Of a stretch of 64,000 nt of DNA, positions 1 to 10,949 are shown one piece after another. Made by a program: the position numbers and the translations under genes. The stretch's first letter is position 1. The number at the start of each line of letters is the position of its first letter. The stretch is from NCBI GenBank assembly GCA_014898415.1, contig RCTD01000008.1, forward strand, positions 1,054,001-1,118,000, given 5' to 3'. The DNA comes from Stromatinia cepivora (Eukaryota > Ascomycota > Leotiomycetes > Helotiales > Sclerotiniaceae). Below the pieces are notes generated by a model, which saw nothing but the letters and a program-made list of their open reading frames with translations, had not been told where the DNA came from and searched no databases.

Positions 1-1980
1 ATTATTTGGAAGGCTATTAAATAATCGGATACTTGTAAATGAATTATAGATAATATAATGTACAAAAACTATAATAGAACTAAATAAACAGGATCAATTA
101 TATTCTTTAGAATCTACAATTAAAGAATTATAGCTTATAAGAAACGATTAGATATATATATACAAATATCCATTTATAAATTACAAAATTGTATATATAT
201 ATTATTAGGGTTATTATTTTACTATATTAAATTATATGATTTATAATATATACGCACGGATGATCAGCTTATAAATTGATATAGGAGATAAGAGGTATCA
301 CATGGTTAGCCTCCTGTGGTTCACGATTCGTGACATAGAGATTGATAAATCAATAATGGAAGAAAAAAAGGGAATATTACATTCAAAGGTTAAACGATGT
401 ATTAAGGTTTCGTCGAAATTGAAAATATAAAGGTTTTTTAATTCTATAGGATAATATTATATCTCTTTATTGCTCAAAAAGAATTGTAGCTTTATATCTT
501 ATAATTTATAATTAATATTGAATTTTGAAGTGATCGTAATAGGAATATAGGGGGCGTGCAAGATGTGGGGTCGTGCACGATGTAGGGAAATCGGTTAGTC
601 AGTCCTACAGTAATCGTGCACTTATATTACCCCAAAACCTTAAAAACGCGTAAATTTCGTGAATTGAATTTCAACTCTCTTTATTATTTATTTATCAATA
701 GTATTATAATGTATTTCTAGAATTTTGAATATTGAAAGGGAGTTAGCTTTTAAGTATCTTATTTTATATTTATATAACAAAATTATTGACAAAGTTTTTA
801 ATGGCTTTAATCTTTATTGTATTGTAATTGATCTCAATTTCAAAGTACGAATTATTTGTTATATTTTATAGCAAGATATATTATATAATGAAGGAATGAA
901 TCTATTTTGTATTCTTCGAATTAGATTTTATATAGAAAGAGAAGAATATATATTAGTTCGATATATTTGATTATATTCAAAATCAATTTATATATAAACA
1001 AAAACAATTGTAGGTTTTAAATGTAGTATCTTTATTATTAAAAAGATTTTGAAGGTTTATGGAATTATCAATTGGAAGTGTAAAAAGCGATTGGAACTTA
1101 TTCAGATATATGTATTCAAGTGGCTTATATAGTGCTTAGTATATAGGGGATTGGTAGTAGAGGAATGGAGATTAGTTGTATAGAATGATAAATGCTTTGT
1201 AGAATGGGGGCAGAGTAAAAGAGAAGAATGATATTTCTATATTCTCGTTCAGAAATAGGAATCTAGAATGATTCAAATATATAGTATGAATAAGAATATA
1301 AAGATTATAATTTGGAAGGGTTTTTGGGATTTTGGGAGAAGCAATTTATATATAATGAATAGAGATTTTGAAAGTAAGAAATATAAATATAGTATTAATT
1401 TATATTTCGAGGTTTTCGATGTTGAGATAGGTTTTGTTTTTGAAAGATTGGGTTTAGAGTATGAATTTATATAGGATAATACTTTTATTTATTATATCTA
1501 CAAAATATAGGATTAATTTCAAAAGAAAGGGATTTCAATATTGAAGGATTGATCTTTTTATTCTTCTGATTTCAATTTTATTGAATATATTTAATGGGTT
1601 TTAAAAATGAGGTTATATGAGATATTTCTTGATATTGTAAATGATAAGAGTGAATTGGAATATATTAAATAAAGGTTAAAGAGTTGTTTATAAATAGTTT
1701 GGGATATATTAAATTAAGAATTATTCGATAAATTAAGAATGAGTATATTTGATAGAATTGAGGTTTATATTATAGTAGAAGATTGATATACAAAATATTG
1801 ATTAATTGTAGGGCAATAAGGATTTGAATTTTTTGGGGGGAATAATATAGATATAGAACTTTAATATATTCAAATTTTAAATTATAATAATTAATGATTG
1901 ATTTTATAATTAAATTGAAAGGTAGATATTGAATATATAAAAAAACTGAAATTAGGTTGTGGGGTAATATAAGTTGACTA
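1..1980. repeat. AT-rich, RIP-like block (left)
   Basis: Almost the whole stretch is A/T with stops in every frame, and ORFs are no longer than 68 codons. The composition changes abruptly near 1980 to ordinary fungal DNA. This matches AT-rich compartments made by repeat-induced point mutation of old transposons. I cannot recognise a specific element here. A slightly GC-richer scrap lies at about 549-650. No gene is supported. Confidence 0.7.
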
Positions 1981-2504
1981 GTACTGTAGATGAGTAATTA
2001 ATCATCATCCGCAAACGAACATCAGGTACGAGCGCGCTGGCGCGTGAGCTTAGTGTACGACAGTACAGCAAGGTGCGCGAATTGGGTTGCCAGTTCATAC
2101 GTGCAGTGCAAATTGCAGGCGCGTTGAGTCACATCTCGACTTGACTCGCCTGTTCCTGGTATGCGGGTAGGACAGGACTGGAGATACGTGTGGCGCTGGT
2201 ACTTAGATGGGTGAGGAAAGTGAAATTGTTTTGGCTGCTGTAGTAATTTCCTTTCCTTCAATGAAAAATTATTTTAAACCAATCACATAATACTTAACTG
2301 TATACCCGGAACAAGAGCAATATTTATTACGTGATTCAAATTACTGTTAGCAATTAGAGGCGCGTAAGAATTTAAGTGGCTCGCACTTGATTTCTGCATT
2401 TGGTCTCGCTTACTTAAGTAGCTCGTCTTTGCTATCTTTTCTCTTTGCTCCCATCACAATCTCCACATTCTTTTATTTCCATTTTTATCGTCATCTCTAC
2501 ATTT

Positions 2505-2690
2505 CTCTCCATTTCCATCACATAATATCTATTACGAATATACGATCACCACCTTCCTATTGCTACCCTTATATCGCTTTATTTCCATCGCACAATATCT
2601 CTTACGAATATACGACCACCGTCTTCCTATCGTTACCCTCATATCGCTTTATCTCTATCGCATAACATCTGTTACGACTATACAAGCACA
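2505..2690. repeat. 70-bp tandem repeat, about 2.6 copies
   Basis: The string ATATCGCTTT recurs at 2571 and 2641, with the flanking sequence (CATCGCA.AATATCT..TACGA.TATACGA) repeating at the same 70-bp spacing. Copies differ by scattered substitutions. It lies upstream of the orphan gene at 3126 and ends just before the 44-bp array. Confidence 0.8.
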
Positions 2691-2750
2691 GTCTTTCCAA
2701 CCAAATTGCTCCTATATTGCGTTGTGTACAAGAGTTGTATCTTACAGTCT

Positions 2751-2943
2751 CTGCTGTTTAGAACAACCCTGGCGGCGGTTACGTCCTTCGGCATCTGCTG
2801 TTTAGAACAACCCTGACGGCGGTTACGTCCTTCAGCATCTGCTGTTTAGAACAACCCTGACGGCGGTTACGTCCTTCAGCATCTGCTGTTTAGAACAACC
2901 CTGACGGCGGTTACGTCCTTCAGCATCTGCTGTTTAGAACAAC
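2751..2943. repeat. 44-bp tandem repeat, 4.4 copies
   Basis: The unit begins CTGCTGTTTAGAACAACCCT and restarts at 2751, 2795, 2839, 2883 and 2927, exactly 44 bp apart. The first unit has two differences from the rest (GGCGG for GACGG, TTCGG for TTCAG) and the others are near identical, so the array is young or homogenised. It ends about 180 bp before the start codon of the orphan gene. It could be promoter or 5'UTR sequence, or a simple minisatellite. Confidence 0.9.
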
Positions 2944-3125
2944 TTCAACACGATTCATATAGTAGCTTTTCTTGATCAGTTCTACATCTCATTTTGTCCG
3001 AAGAGTCAAGGCTGCTCTATAGCCTGGGTGGGTGGGAAGCACACATAAAGTGTGGGCTAGCATTGTTTTAAATGCAATTATTCTTTAACTACGTTTTATT
3101 GCTAATTATAATCATAGGACTAAAT

Positions 3126-4760
3126 ATGTCGATATCGGTTCCGATCAAAAATCTTCAGCTAGAAAAACTTCTTCACGAGAGGGTATTTGTAAAATGGGTA
3201 GATGAATCAGGTACAACATTCACACTAGGTTCTTGCTTGCATGACAACAAGCAGACACCCGATTTTTTCATGGCTGCATATCGTGATACGGAAGGACAGA
3301 TTCATATTCACTTTAAGCTTCAGGTATTTGTTAAACTTGCCGGCAAGAAACAACAAATAGATATATTATTGGTTGTTCCTCCAGATGCCGATTTTGCAAA
3401 TGCCTCTACACCTTGTCCAATATCGAGCATCGATGGTTTATCCCACGACGCGTCCACTATTCACGAAGCCGGTTTAAGCAATGCACAGCATGTTTTCCTT
3501 ATACAATTCAATCTCACTACGAAGGGATTCGTCGTTACGAAGAAGAGGACTACTACAATCAGACCTCACACTACGACTACAAACATGTTGATTCGTGGCC
3601 TTGAGTCTCTGTCTAATACCACAATCTTCAGCGTATACATCAGGCCAAGTACTTATGCGAAAGTGCACTTAAAAGAACTTGGTATGCATATTAGCAAAAC
3701 TGCAACCGATGCACGCAAAACCAACTTAAAGGAAATGTATATTCAACAAGGGGCTATGTTACTAGAATGGAATAATATCGTATATAAGGAGCAACAACGC
3801 CCAATACCGCCACCATATGCTCAGGCATCTCCGGAAGTACAGAGCCCTCGGTCACCGCCACCATATGCTCAGCCATGTCCGGAAGTGCAGGTTCCTCGGT
3901 CACCACCCCTGTGTGCTCAGCCATGCCCGGAAGTACAAGTTCCTCGGTCACCGCCTCTATATACTCAGCTATCTCCAGAAGCGCAGGTTTCTCAGTCATC
4001 ACTCGTCATTTTCAAAGAAACGATTGAAGAAACACCGCCTCGATCTCCAACTAGTTCCAACTCTATATCGGTACATGGCATTTTCTCTGGCTGTGAAGAG
4101 TCATCAGAGTCGTCAGATAGGAGAGTGAACTTGGACGACATCGAAAAGGATATCAGAATAGACTTCGATGTGGATTCGGATGAGGAAGAGCTTGCCAACT
4201 TGAATTCTCGAGAACTAAATCAGCAATTCGATTATGATTTAAAAGTGTCACAGATGCTTAACTCGAAGTTAGAGAAATGGATAGAAACAGTACTACCAAT
4301 AAACTTCAATGTTCACCATCATACACGTTTAACTACTAAGTTGTCAATTCTTGGTAATTGTATCCATACATCAAATACTAGGATGTTTGATGTTACTTTA
4401 CTTTGGTGCTTTGCACTGTTTTTGTACGATCCACTCGATTCCGATTCTGATAACACTTTCGGGTTATGGGAGAAGAGAAATTCATGGCTTATTCGAGATA
4501 TAGCGGAACAGATTCAATGGGCTGATGAAATGCGCTATAGTGCTGAGATGAGTTCGTCGTTGTTGGGGCATTTTACAAAGCTGGGTCAAGTTGCTCGTAC
4601 TGTTGCTCTAGACCCTACATATAACAAAGGCGTCTATCTTAAACAGAAAAGTGTTTTTATTGCTTATGTATTAGCGGAGTTTGGCAAGCCGGGTAGGAAA
4701 CCTGTTTCTCGAAAAAGATTGGGGACTGATAGCATTGCGTCTAAGCGGGTAAAAATGTAA
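3126..4760 (+). CDS. Unrecognised protein with PPxY-containing proline-rich repeats (orphan island gene)
   Basis: This is a single-exon frame of 544 codons if the start is the ATG at 3126. An in-frame ATG at 3072 would add 18 hydrophobic residues (FNYVLLLIIIIGL); I prefer 3126 because the following residues look soluble. The N-terminal about 220 residues look folded. Residues about 225-288 are four 16-residue proline-rich repeats with PPPYAQ-like cores (PPxY is a WW-domain ligand). An acidic Ser/Glu/Asp-rich linker follows, then a second folded region with many aromatic residues (about 370-520). The tail is basic (RKPVSRKRLG.., KRVKM) and looks like a nuclear localisation signal. The gene sits in a normal-GC island between two RIP-like blocks, yet its frame is open. 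I recognise no family and assign no function. It could belong to a lineage-specific or element-borne family. Confidence 0.75.
   Translation: MSISVPIKNLQLEKLLHERVFVKWVDESGTTFTLGSCLHDNKQTPDFFMAAYRDTEGQIHIHFKLQVFVKLAGKKQQIDILLVVPPDADFANASTPCPISSIDGLSHDASTIHEAGLSNAQHVFLIQFNLTTKGFVVTKKRTTTIRPHTTTTNMLIRGLESLSNTTIFSVYIRPSTYAKVHLKELGMHISKTATDARKTNLKEMYIQQGAMLLEWNNIVYKEQQRPIPPPYAQASPEVQSPRSPPPYAQPCPEVQVPRSPPLCAQPCPEVQVPRSPPLYTQLSPEAQVSQSSLVIFKETIEETPPRSPTSSNSISVHGIFSGCEESSESSDRRVNLDDIEKDIRIDFDVDSDEEELANLNSRELNQQFDYDLKVSQMLNSKLEKWIETVLPINFNVHHHTRLTTKLSILGNCIHTSNTRMFDVTLLWCFALFLYDPLDSDSDNTFGLWEKRNSWLIRDIAEQIQWADEMRYSAEMSSSLLGHFTKLGQVARTVALDPTYNKGVYLKQKSVFIAYVLAEFGKPGRKPVSRKRLGTDSIASKRVKM
3798..3989 (+). 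repeat. 48-bp tandem repeat inside the orphan gene (16-residue units)
   Basis: There are four in-frame units, each reading roughly PRSPPPYAQPCPEVQV, with the PY core changed to LC or LY in the last two. The 48-bp length keeps the frame, so copy number can change without breaking the protein. Confidence 0.85.
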
Positions 4761-5178
4761 TTAGCAACAATCTTAGTCGAGGCTATCAAGCTCACATACA
4801 AGGTCCTGAAGCTTTGGCCCCAAGTAAGATTATTGTTCACATGCTGGCCTTACCAGCTTACGTGGCTTACATGGCCCGAACGTTGTACACTTGAAAGAAA
4901 AAAGCATATAATTGACACACAGATAACCTAGGTGCATCTTGATTTACCTTACTGTTACGAATGCTTGTCTTCTGAGTCACGCGGAAGTGGTCAGGATCGT
5001 TGGTTACTAGTAGTCGGCGACTAATAGTAATTATCGTAGGTTTATTGTTGAAGCAATCACACAGGGGATCGATCATAATGGGTACAAGTAATAACTAGTA
5101 AAGAATACTGTTTGAATTGAGCACAAAGATCTATAATCTTGGAAATACATATTCCTTATATAGACCTTTGTATTCTGT

Positions 5179-5237
5179 GAATAGCATTGGATAGCATGCT
5201 ACGGTGTGCTATCCGTAGCACTGAATAGATGCTATTC
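5179..5237. repeat. Nested inverted repeats (cruciform-like) built on the ATAGCA motif
   Basis: GAATAGCA at 5179-5186 pairs with TGCTATTC at 5230-5237. Inside it, GGATAGCA at 5189-5196 pairs with TGCTATCC at 5207-5214. A competing stem, GCTACGG at 5198-5204 with CCGTAGC at 5213-5219, overlaps the inner one, so the two inner stems exclude each other. Confidence 0.7.
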
Positions 5238-5834
5238 GATCACTTGATACTTGTCATATGATAAATCCTGCCTGAGGCTCTACTTCCTGCCTATAGCAGC
5301 CGAGCCTAGGTCCTCAGGTGTGTGTGTGTGTGTGATTATTTATCGACCGGAGGTCGGGGCGCTAGCGCCCTCTCCTCGTAACATCCCCTATTGGGGCAAA
5401 GGTCGCCAGAGGTTGAGTTCTGGGCTACGGATATCTATGTACAAATAGATACTAAACAAATTGTAATGACCACTGAGCGCCTAACGATAGCTGCTGTGGT
5501 TTATAAGTGTGTAATCGATTCCTAGGCGCATTTATAGCTGCCGTGATCTTTAAAGAAGACTTGTCGCGTCGAAACGCTGGTAGAAAGAAAAATAAATGCC
5601 AATCAAAACATTGTACTCGAAAACCCTTCATTCCTGATCCCCTTCCCGATACCACCAATCCAATTGCTCCTTATATACCAGAACGTACTGTAATCGCCCA
5701 CCGTCAGGATTGCCTCGTCCTCATTCTGATCATCCTGCCAATAGAAAGCTTATGAAGGAGCACTAATCCTCATATATGTTACAACAGGTAACATATCTCG
5801 CATCACATGACACTTAGTCAGCGAAATCATGTGG

Positions 5835-5872
5835 TGGATAGACAGGATAGACAAGGCTATCCAGGCTATCCA
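5835..5872. repeat. Second nested inverted repeat with the GGATAG motif
   Basis: TGGATAG at 5835-5841 pairs with CTATCCA at 5866-5872, and GGATAG at 5845-5850 pairs with CTATCC at 5857-5862. The core motif is the one seen in the hairpin at 5179-5237 and in the palindrome at 23980-23993. Confidence 0.65.
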
Positions 5873-7202
5873 ACTAGTACGAAGGTCTATATAATCAGGA
5901 TGGATTTCTTTATTGTAGAGCTTCGTGCTCAAGATCAATCATTTAGTATACTCTACTATTAGTTACGAATAGCATATCATTATTGTTGTTACTTAAGTCC
6001 CTGTTTGATGCCTAGTTATAAACCATTGCGAGAACCTAGAACACTTTCACGTGATCTAGAAGGCACACCTCGTAACAGGTAGTATTAAGGCACCTTATAT
6101 CAGCCGTTGTATTACTAACAGATACTGCTCTCATCATTGCTCCCAACTATCGTCCGCTCTCTGTTCTGCTACACATCATCTGGAAAATTTGAAGATTAAA
6201 TAGGGGCTAATCGTCTTCCATTGAATTAAAAATACAAATTAGAAAAACAAAAGTTCATCAATTTAGTATTAAAACGATTAAAGTTATAAATAGATGAAAA
6301 TACTTTATTATAATTCTATATTATAAAAGGATATTACAATTTATATTAATAAAATCCTAAATAAATTAAAATCAAAAATGTTCCTATAATTCTTTATTAT
6401 ATATATCTATAATTTCTACTAGACTTTCTTTTGTAAATTGATCTTCTCTAGTATAATACTTTATATATACATCAAAGCCCTTTAGAGTTTTGAACAAAAA
6501 GATATAGCGATTATAAGTTTTTATATATACCTTCAAAGTCTGTTTTGAAGCAAGCAATTTAATATAACATGAATAATCGGTATATAAATATAATAAAAAA
6601 CTTGTATTAAAATCTTTATCCACCTTTAATAAGAAATTTCCCTATTCTTCGAATAGAAAACTTTCGACTGTATTATCTGAAGAATCTTCAAGAATATTGT
6701 ATAAAAAATCCAGTATTACCAATAACAAATCTATAATTATATTCGATATAAAAACTTTATTTGTATTGAACTTTTGATATAAATTTTGATTATAACAAAA
6801 AAGTTTTTATTGATATTGAAAAGAAATAAAGTAATATTTACAATTCGGATTCTGATAATAATAATTCGTTATATCTTTCTTTATACTTTAATATAACTTT
6901 TATAGATTTCTAATAAAATCTGATGTGAGAATCACAGCAAAGAATCGGTTAATATTCGAATAACAATAGGTTCGGGTTTAGAATCAAAACTTTTCATTAC
7001 TTTTTCTAATAGTATTGAAGAATCCCTCTTTATATAGGTGAAAACTCTTCAAACTAATATATAATTCAGCCTGCTTTTGGCTAACCCTAGTTTCGTAGTT
7101 GAGGTTCGTAATAAAGCCCTTCTTTCCGAAGCTTTCGTCCTCGAAAACCTTTGAAATGAAATCATTTAAATTGAAATATCCAATCAAAATCAATATCATT
7201 CG

Positions 7203-7530
7203 ATATTATATTGTATATCTTTTCGTGAAACCATTGTAGATCCATCGATATTGTATTGTATGCTTTTTCGTGAAATCATTATAGATCCATCGATATTGTA
7301 TTGTATACCCTTTTCGTAGAATCATCGATATTGTATTATATATCTTTTCATAGAATCATCGATATTGTATTGTATATCTTTTTGTAAAATCATTGATATT
7401 ATATTGTATGTTTTTTTATAGAATTATTGTAATATATTGTATGCCTTTTTATAAAATCATTGTATTGTATTATATATCTTTTTATAGAATCATTATATTA
7501 TATTATATATCTTTTCATAGAACTATTATA
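7203..7530. repeat. Imperfect AT-rich tandem repeat (about 35-60 bp units)
   Basis: Units share CATCGATATTGTATTGTAT followed by a T-rich stretch and TCGTAGAATCAT-like sequence. Early units are longer (with ATAGATC inserted), later ones shorter and more AT-rich. C-to-T type differences between units fit mutation after amplification. Confidence 0.7.
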
Positions 7531-7789
7531 GATCCATCGAAATCCTTTCAATTCTTTTAATTTCTTTATTTCTAATTCTATAATAATTAATTGAACTGAA
7601 ATTCTAATAAAGAACTCTATACAATGATTAAATCCATAATAATTTTTTCAATAATGAAATTATAATATCTATATCTTTATTTTATGAAATTCAATATTTT
7701 CATTTCTTTGAAAACTTTTCAATATTATTTAAAAACTTTTATATATATATTCATTTTCGATTTATTTTCAATTCGATTTCAATACGATT

Positions 7790-8110
7790 TCGATATGATT
7801 TCGATAAATATACTTTCGATTTGGATTCAATAAGTATACTTTTGGTAAATATACTTTCGATTTAGATTTAATATATTTTCGATTCAGATTTAGTATATTT
7901 TCAATTCGGATTTGGTAGATATATTTTCGATTTGAATTCGATATATTTTTGATTCAGATTTAATATATTTTTGATTTAAATTCAGTATATTTTTGGTTTG
8001 GATTCGATATATTTTTAATTTAGATTTAATATACTTTTGATTTGAATTCAATATATTTTCAATATAATAAATAAAGAATATTGATTTCGAATTCAATATA
8101 TTTTTGTTGA
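7790..8110. repeat. Degenerate AT-rich tandem repeat (about 24-33 bp units)
   Basis: Variants of TTTCGATTTRGATTCAATAT and ATATTTT repeat throughout. Unit length varies and the array is strongly diverged. Confidence 0.55.
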
Positions 8111-8582
8111 ATATATTTTTTAATATAATAAATAAAGGATATTGATATTTTCCTTTTTGAATCAACATTTTCGTTAATTTTAATAATTTTATAGATTTAA
8201 TAAATAATAAAAAAAAGAAGATTTTCAATTTGTTTTTTCTTTTGAAATTTAAAATATAAAATATATTATATTCATTAATATATCGATTCAAATTTATATC
8301 AAATGATATCTTTAATATAAATACTATTTTGTTTTCAATTAATATATTAGTTTTCCAATATAGATTCGATTATTTATAATTAATTTTCATTAATGATTTT
8401 TTAGAATTATATAAAAATTAACTTTATTTTTCTTTTTGAAAAAGATTTGATATTTTGTAAAAAAAAGAAACTTCAAATATTCCATTAAAATTTTATTTTG
8501 AAAATAGAAATATAGTTATTATTATATATGAATCCGTTTTTTATATTCTTTAAAGATAATATCAAAAACTTTATTATTATTA

Positions 8583-8694
8583 TTTCAATTTCAATATCTT
8601 CAATTTCAATATCTTCAATTTCCATATCTTTAATTTCAATATCTTCAATTTCAATATCTTCAATTTCAATATCTTCAATTTCAATATCTTTAAT
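8583..8694. repeat. 15-bp tandem repeat in the AT-rich block
   Basis: Units of CAATTTCAATATCTT repeat about seven times with a few substitutions (TTTCCATATC, TCTTTAATTT). Because 15 is a multiple of three, both strands give artificial open frames (Ile/Ser-rich on +, Ile/Glu/Asp-rich on -). These are not genes. Confidence 0.85.
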
Positions 8695-8939
8695 TTTTCT
8701 AACAACTTTTATTTTCAAATTTTTTAATTTTTCAATGAAATCTTGAAGATTCTTTATATACTTTCGTTTTTTCGTTTTTTTGTTTGAATAATTTATATAA
8801 TTTAAAAATTCGTTTTCGAATTTTATAAAATAAAATAAAGTTTGGTTTATATATTATATTTATATCTTTCGAATAAATCTTTTCAATTTCTTTTTTTATT
8901 TTTCTTAATTTTTTTAATTCAAAGGTTTTTTATAATATT

Positions 8940-9215
8940 TTTGATAGATTTTCGATAATATTCTAAAAGATCTTCGAAGATTCATTTCAAAACCAAATTT
9001 ATATATATTTTGAAAATAATTTTCAAAAGATTTTCGAAGATTCGTTTTGAAATCAAATTTGTATATATTTTGAAAGTAAATTTCGAAAAATTTTCGAAGG
9101 TTCATTTTGAAGCCAAATTTGTATATATTTTGAAAATAATTTTCGAAGGATTTTCGAAGATTTATTTCTAAATCCAATTTGTATATATTTTAAAAGTAAA
9201 TTTCAAAGGTTTTTC
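8940..9215. repeat. 60-bp tandem repeat, about 4.5 units
   Basis: The string TATATATTTT recurs at 9002, 9062, 9122 and 9182, exactly 60 bp apart, and the sequence between follows the same pattern. The 20-codon period keeps an 87-codon minus-strand frame open, with repeated NLRKSFENYFQNIYKF-like units. I treat that as a by-product of the repeat. Confidence 0.85.
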
Positions 9216-10949
9216 GCAACCCTAAGATTGTATTATATTTATTTTAAGAGTATAATATTATCTAAGATAATGTTTTATATTATATTGATGAGATAATATT
9301 AAATCGTAATTAGTAAGTATTAAAAATGTTTTTTGCCATTTTGCAGATCGGAATTCGTTATTTTGATCACTCGAATTGAAAGCGTTGTTATCAGAATGCT
9401 TAATATTGTTGATATCTATCTATTGTTATTATTTTTATTCCCATCTATTTTATATATACTTATTCTCTTTATTTTCGTATATCTCTCCTATTAATACTTC
9501 TTTATATTATTATTTTCTTAATCAATTTTCATTACAATCCTGATAATAAAATAAAGGATTATATTCAAACCCCAAAACATCTTTTTGAGATTAATATCGA
9601 ATTTCAAATAAATCAATGAATAATTGAACTTTTGCCTTTTTCAATATTTTATATAATATTAAATTCGAAGGCCAATTTATTAGATAATATATTTTATTAT
9701 CGATTTACTATTTTTCGATAATATTATGAAATTCACATTTATTATTAGAAATTTGTATAATATAAGTATAGCTTTGAAAAATGTTACTAGTAATTGGATC
9801 AAAATGATATTATACTAAAGATTGATAATCTTCTTTTTCTTTATTTTTATTATTATAATTAATATAAACAGTTTTCGAATTATTCTGATTTAGTATTTTG
9901 TTAATGGATGAAATCAAAATATATTTAATATTTTGTATAAGATCAAAAGAAAAGGGTTTTTTATTTATATTATAATATATAAAAGATTTAATTGATATTG
10001 TAATAATATTATTATTTATATTGATAGATTTATATCATAAAATGTTATTTCCAAGTTCTTAGAATTTTGTTATATATAGATAGATATGAGATTATATATA
10101 TTTGGATTAAATATAATGGATTTAGATCTTATCTTTTTTAATTAACTATTCTCAAATATATTTTTCGAATTATATTTGTCGGAGAACTTTTGAATATTAT
10201 TATTATCAAGTAATAGGATTTCTATAATTTGTTAAAATATATTCCAAAAAAAAGCCAAAAAAGAAGAAAGAAAAGAATAATTCTAATCTTGATTCTTTGT
10301 ACTTGATTTTCGCTGTGATCTATTAATATTCTTGATATTAGATAATTCGTTTTCTATAAACATTAAGGTTGTTAATTTCTATTCCACTTTAAATACAATT
10401 GGAGAGTTTGTTGAGAGATGAAATATCTCTAAGTTTGTACTAGGTAGTTCGTTCTTTGTGGATCTTAAAGTTATTGATTCTTGCTCCATTTCAAATTTAA
10501 TTAGAGAGTTTGTTGGAAGATAAAAGATCCCCAAATTTTGTATATCTCTACTATTAGTTTTAATCGAATTATTTATTCCTAAAGTTTCAACGATAAGATC
10601 AAGTTCAGCGAAAACAGGGTTAGGGTTTCTGGAAAGTAAATCGATATCAGGATCATGAATTTCATTCTTTGCTTCAAATATTAATTCATTTTTAATCTCG
10701 TAAATTTTATAGTTTTGATTTACTTTTATATTTATATTGTTTAGATTCTATCTCTGTTTTTGTAGCAGGCTGATTTATATCAAAAGTTTCATGAATCCGA
10801 ATATCGGATTTCATGGATTCTTGAAGATATGAATTTTTCTTTTTGGATAATTATCTTATAAGTATATAGATATAAGGAATGATTTTCAGAGAATTCATTT
10901 TTGAAGTAATGTTTATAAAAGAGAAAGGAAATAAGAAATAATAGTATTA

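Larger units (their letters stand above)
4761..6200. other. Gene-free part of the island, with hairpins and a GT microsatellite
   Basis: Composition is ordinary but no convincing reading frame is present; the longest ORFs (about 60-80 codons) have no recognisable content. It holds a GT run at 5318-5334 and two nested inverted repeats built on GGATAG/CTATCC (listed separately). The right end grades into the second AT-rich block near 6200. Confidence 0.5.

Noticed and set aside
6384..7199. Two minus-strand open scraps considered as small genes
   Set aside because: They lie in RIP-like DNA and are short and AT-driven, with no domain identified. They are kept only as possible transposon remains.
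8485..8746. Overlapping ORFs on both strands with Ile/Glu/Asp and Ile/Ser repeats
   Set aside because: Both come from the same 15-bp AT-rich tandem repeat, whose period is divisible by three. There is no start context or other coding signal.
8914..9177. 87-codon minus-strand ORF with a 20-residue repeat
   Set aside because: It is explained by the 60-bp tandem array in RIP-like DNA, not by coding constraint.
7203..9215. Regularly spaced repeats considered as a CRISPR array
   Set aside because: Units are contiguous and AT-rich without unique spacers, and the window is a fungal nuclear genome.
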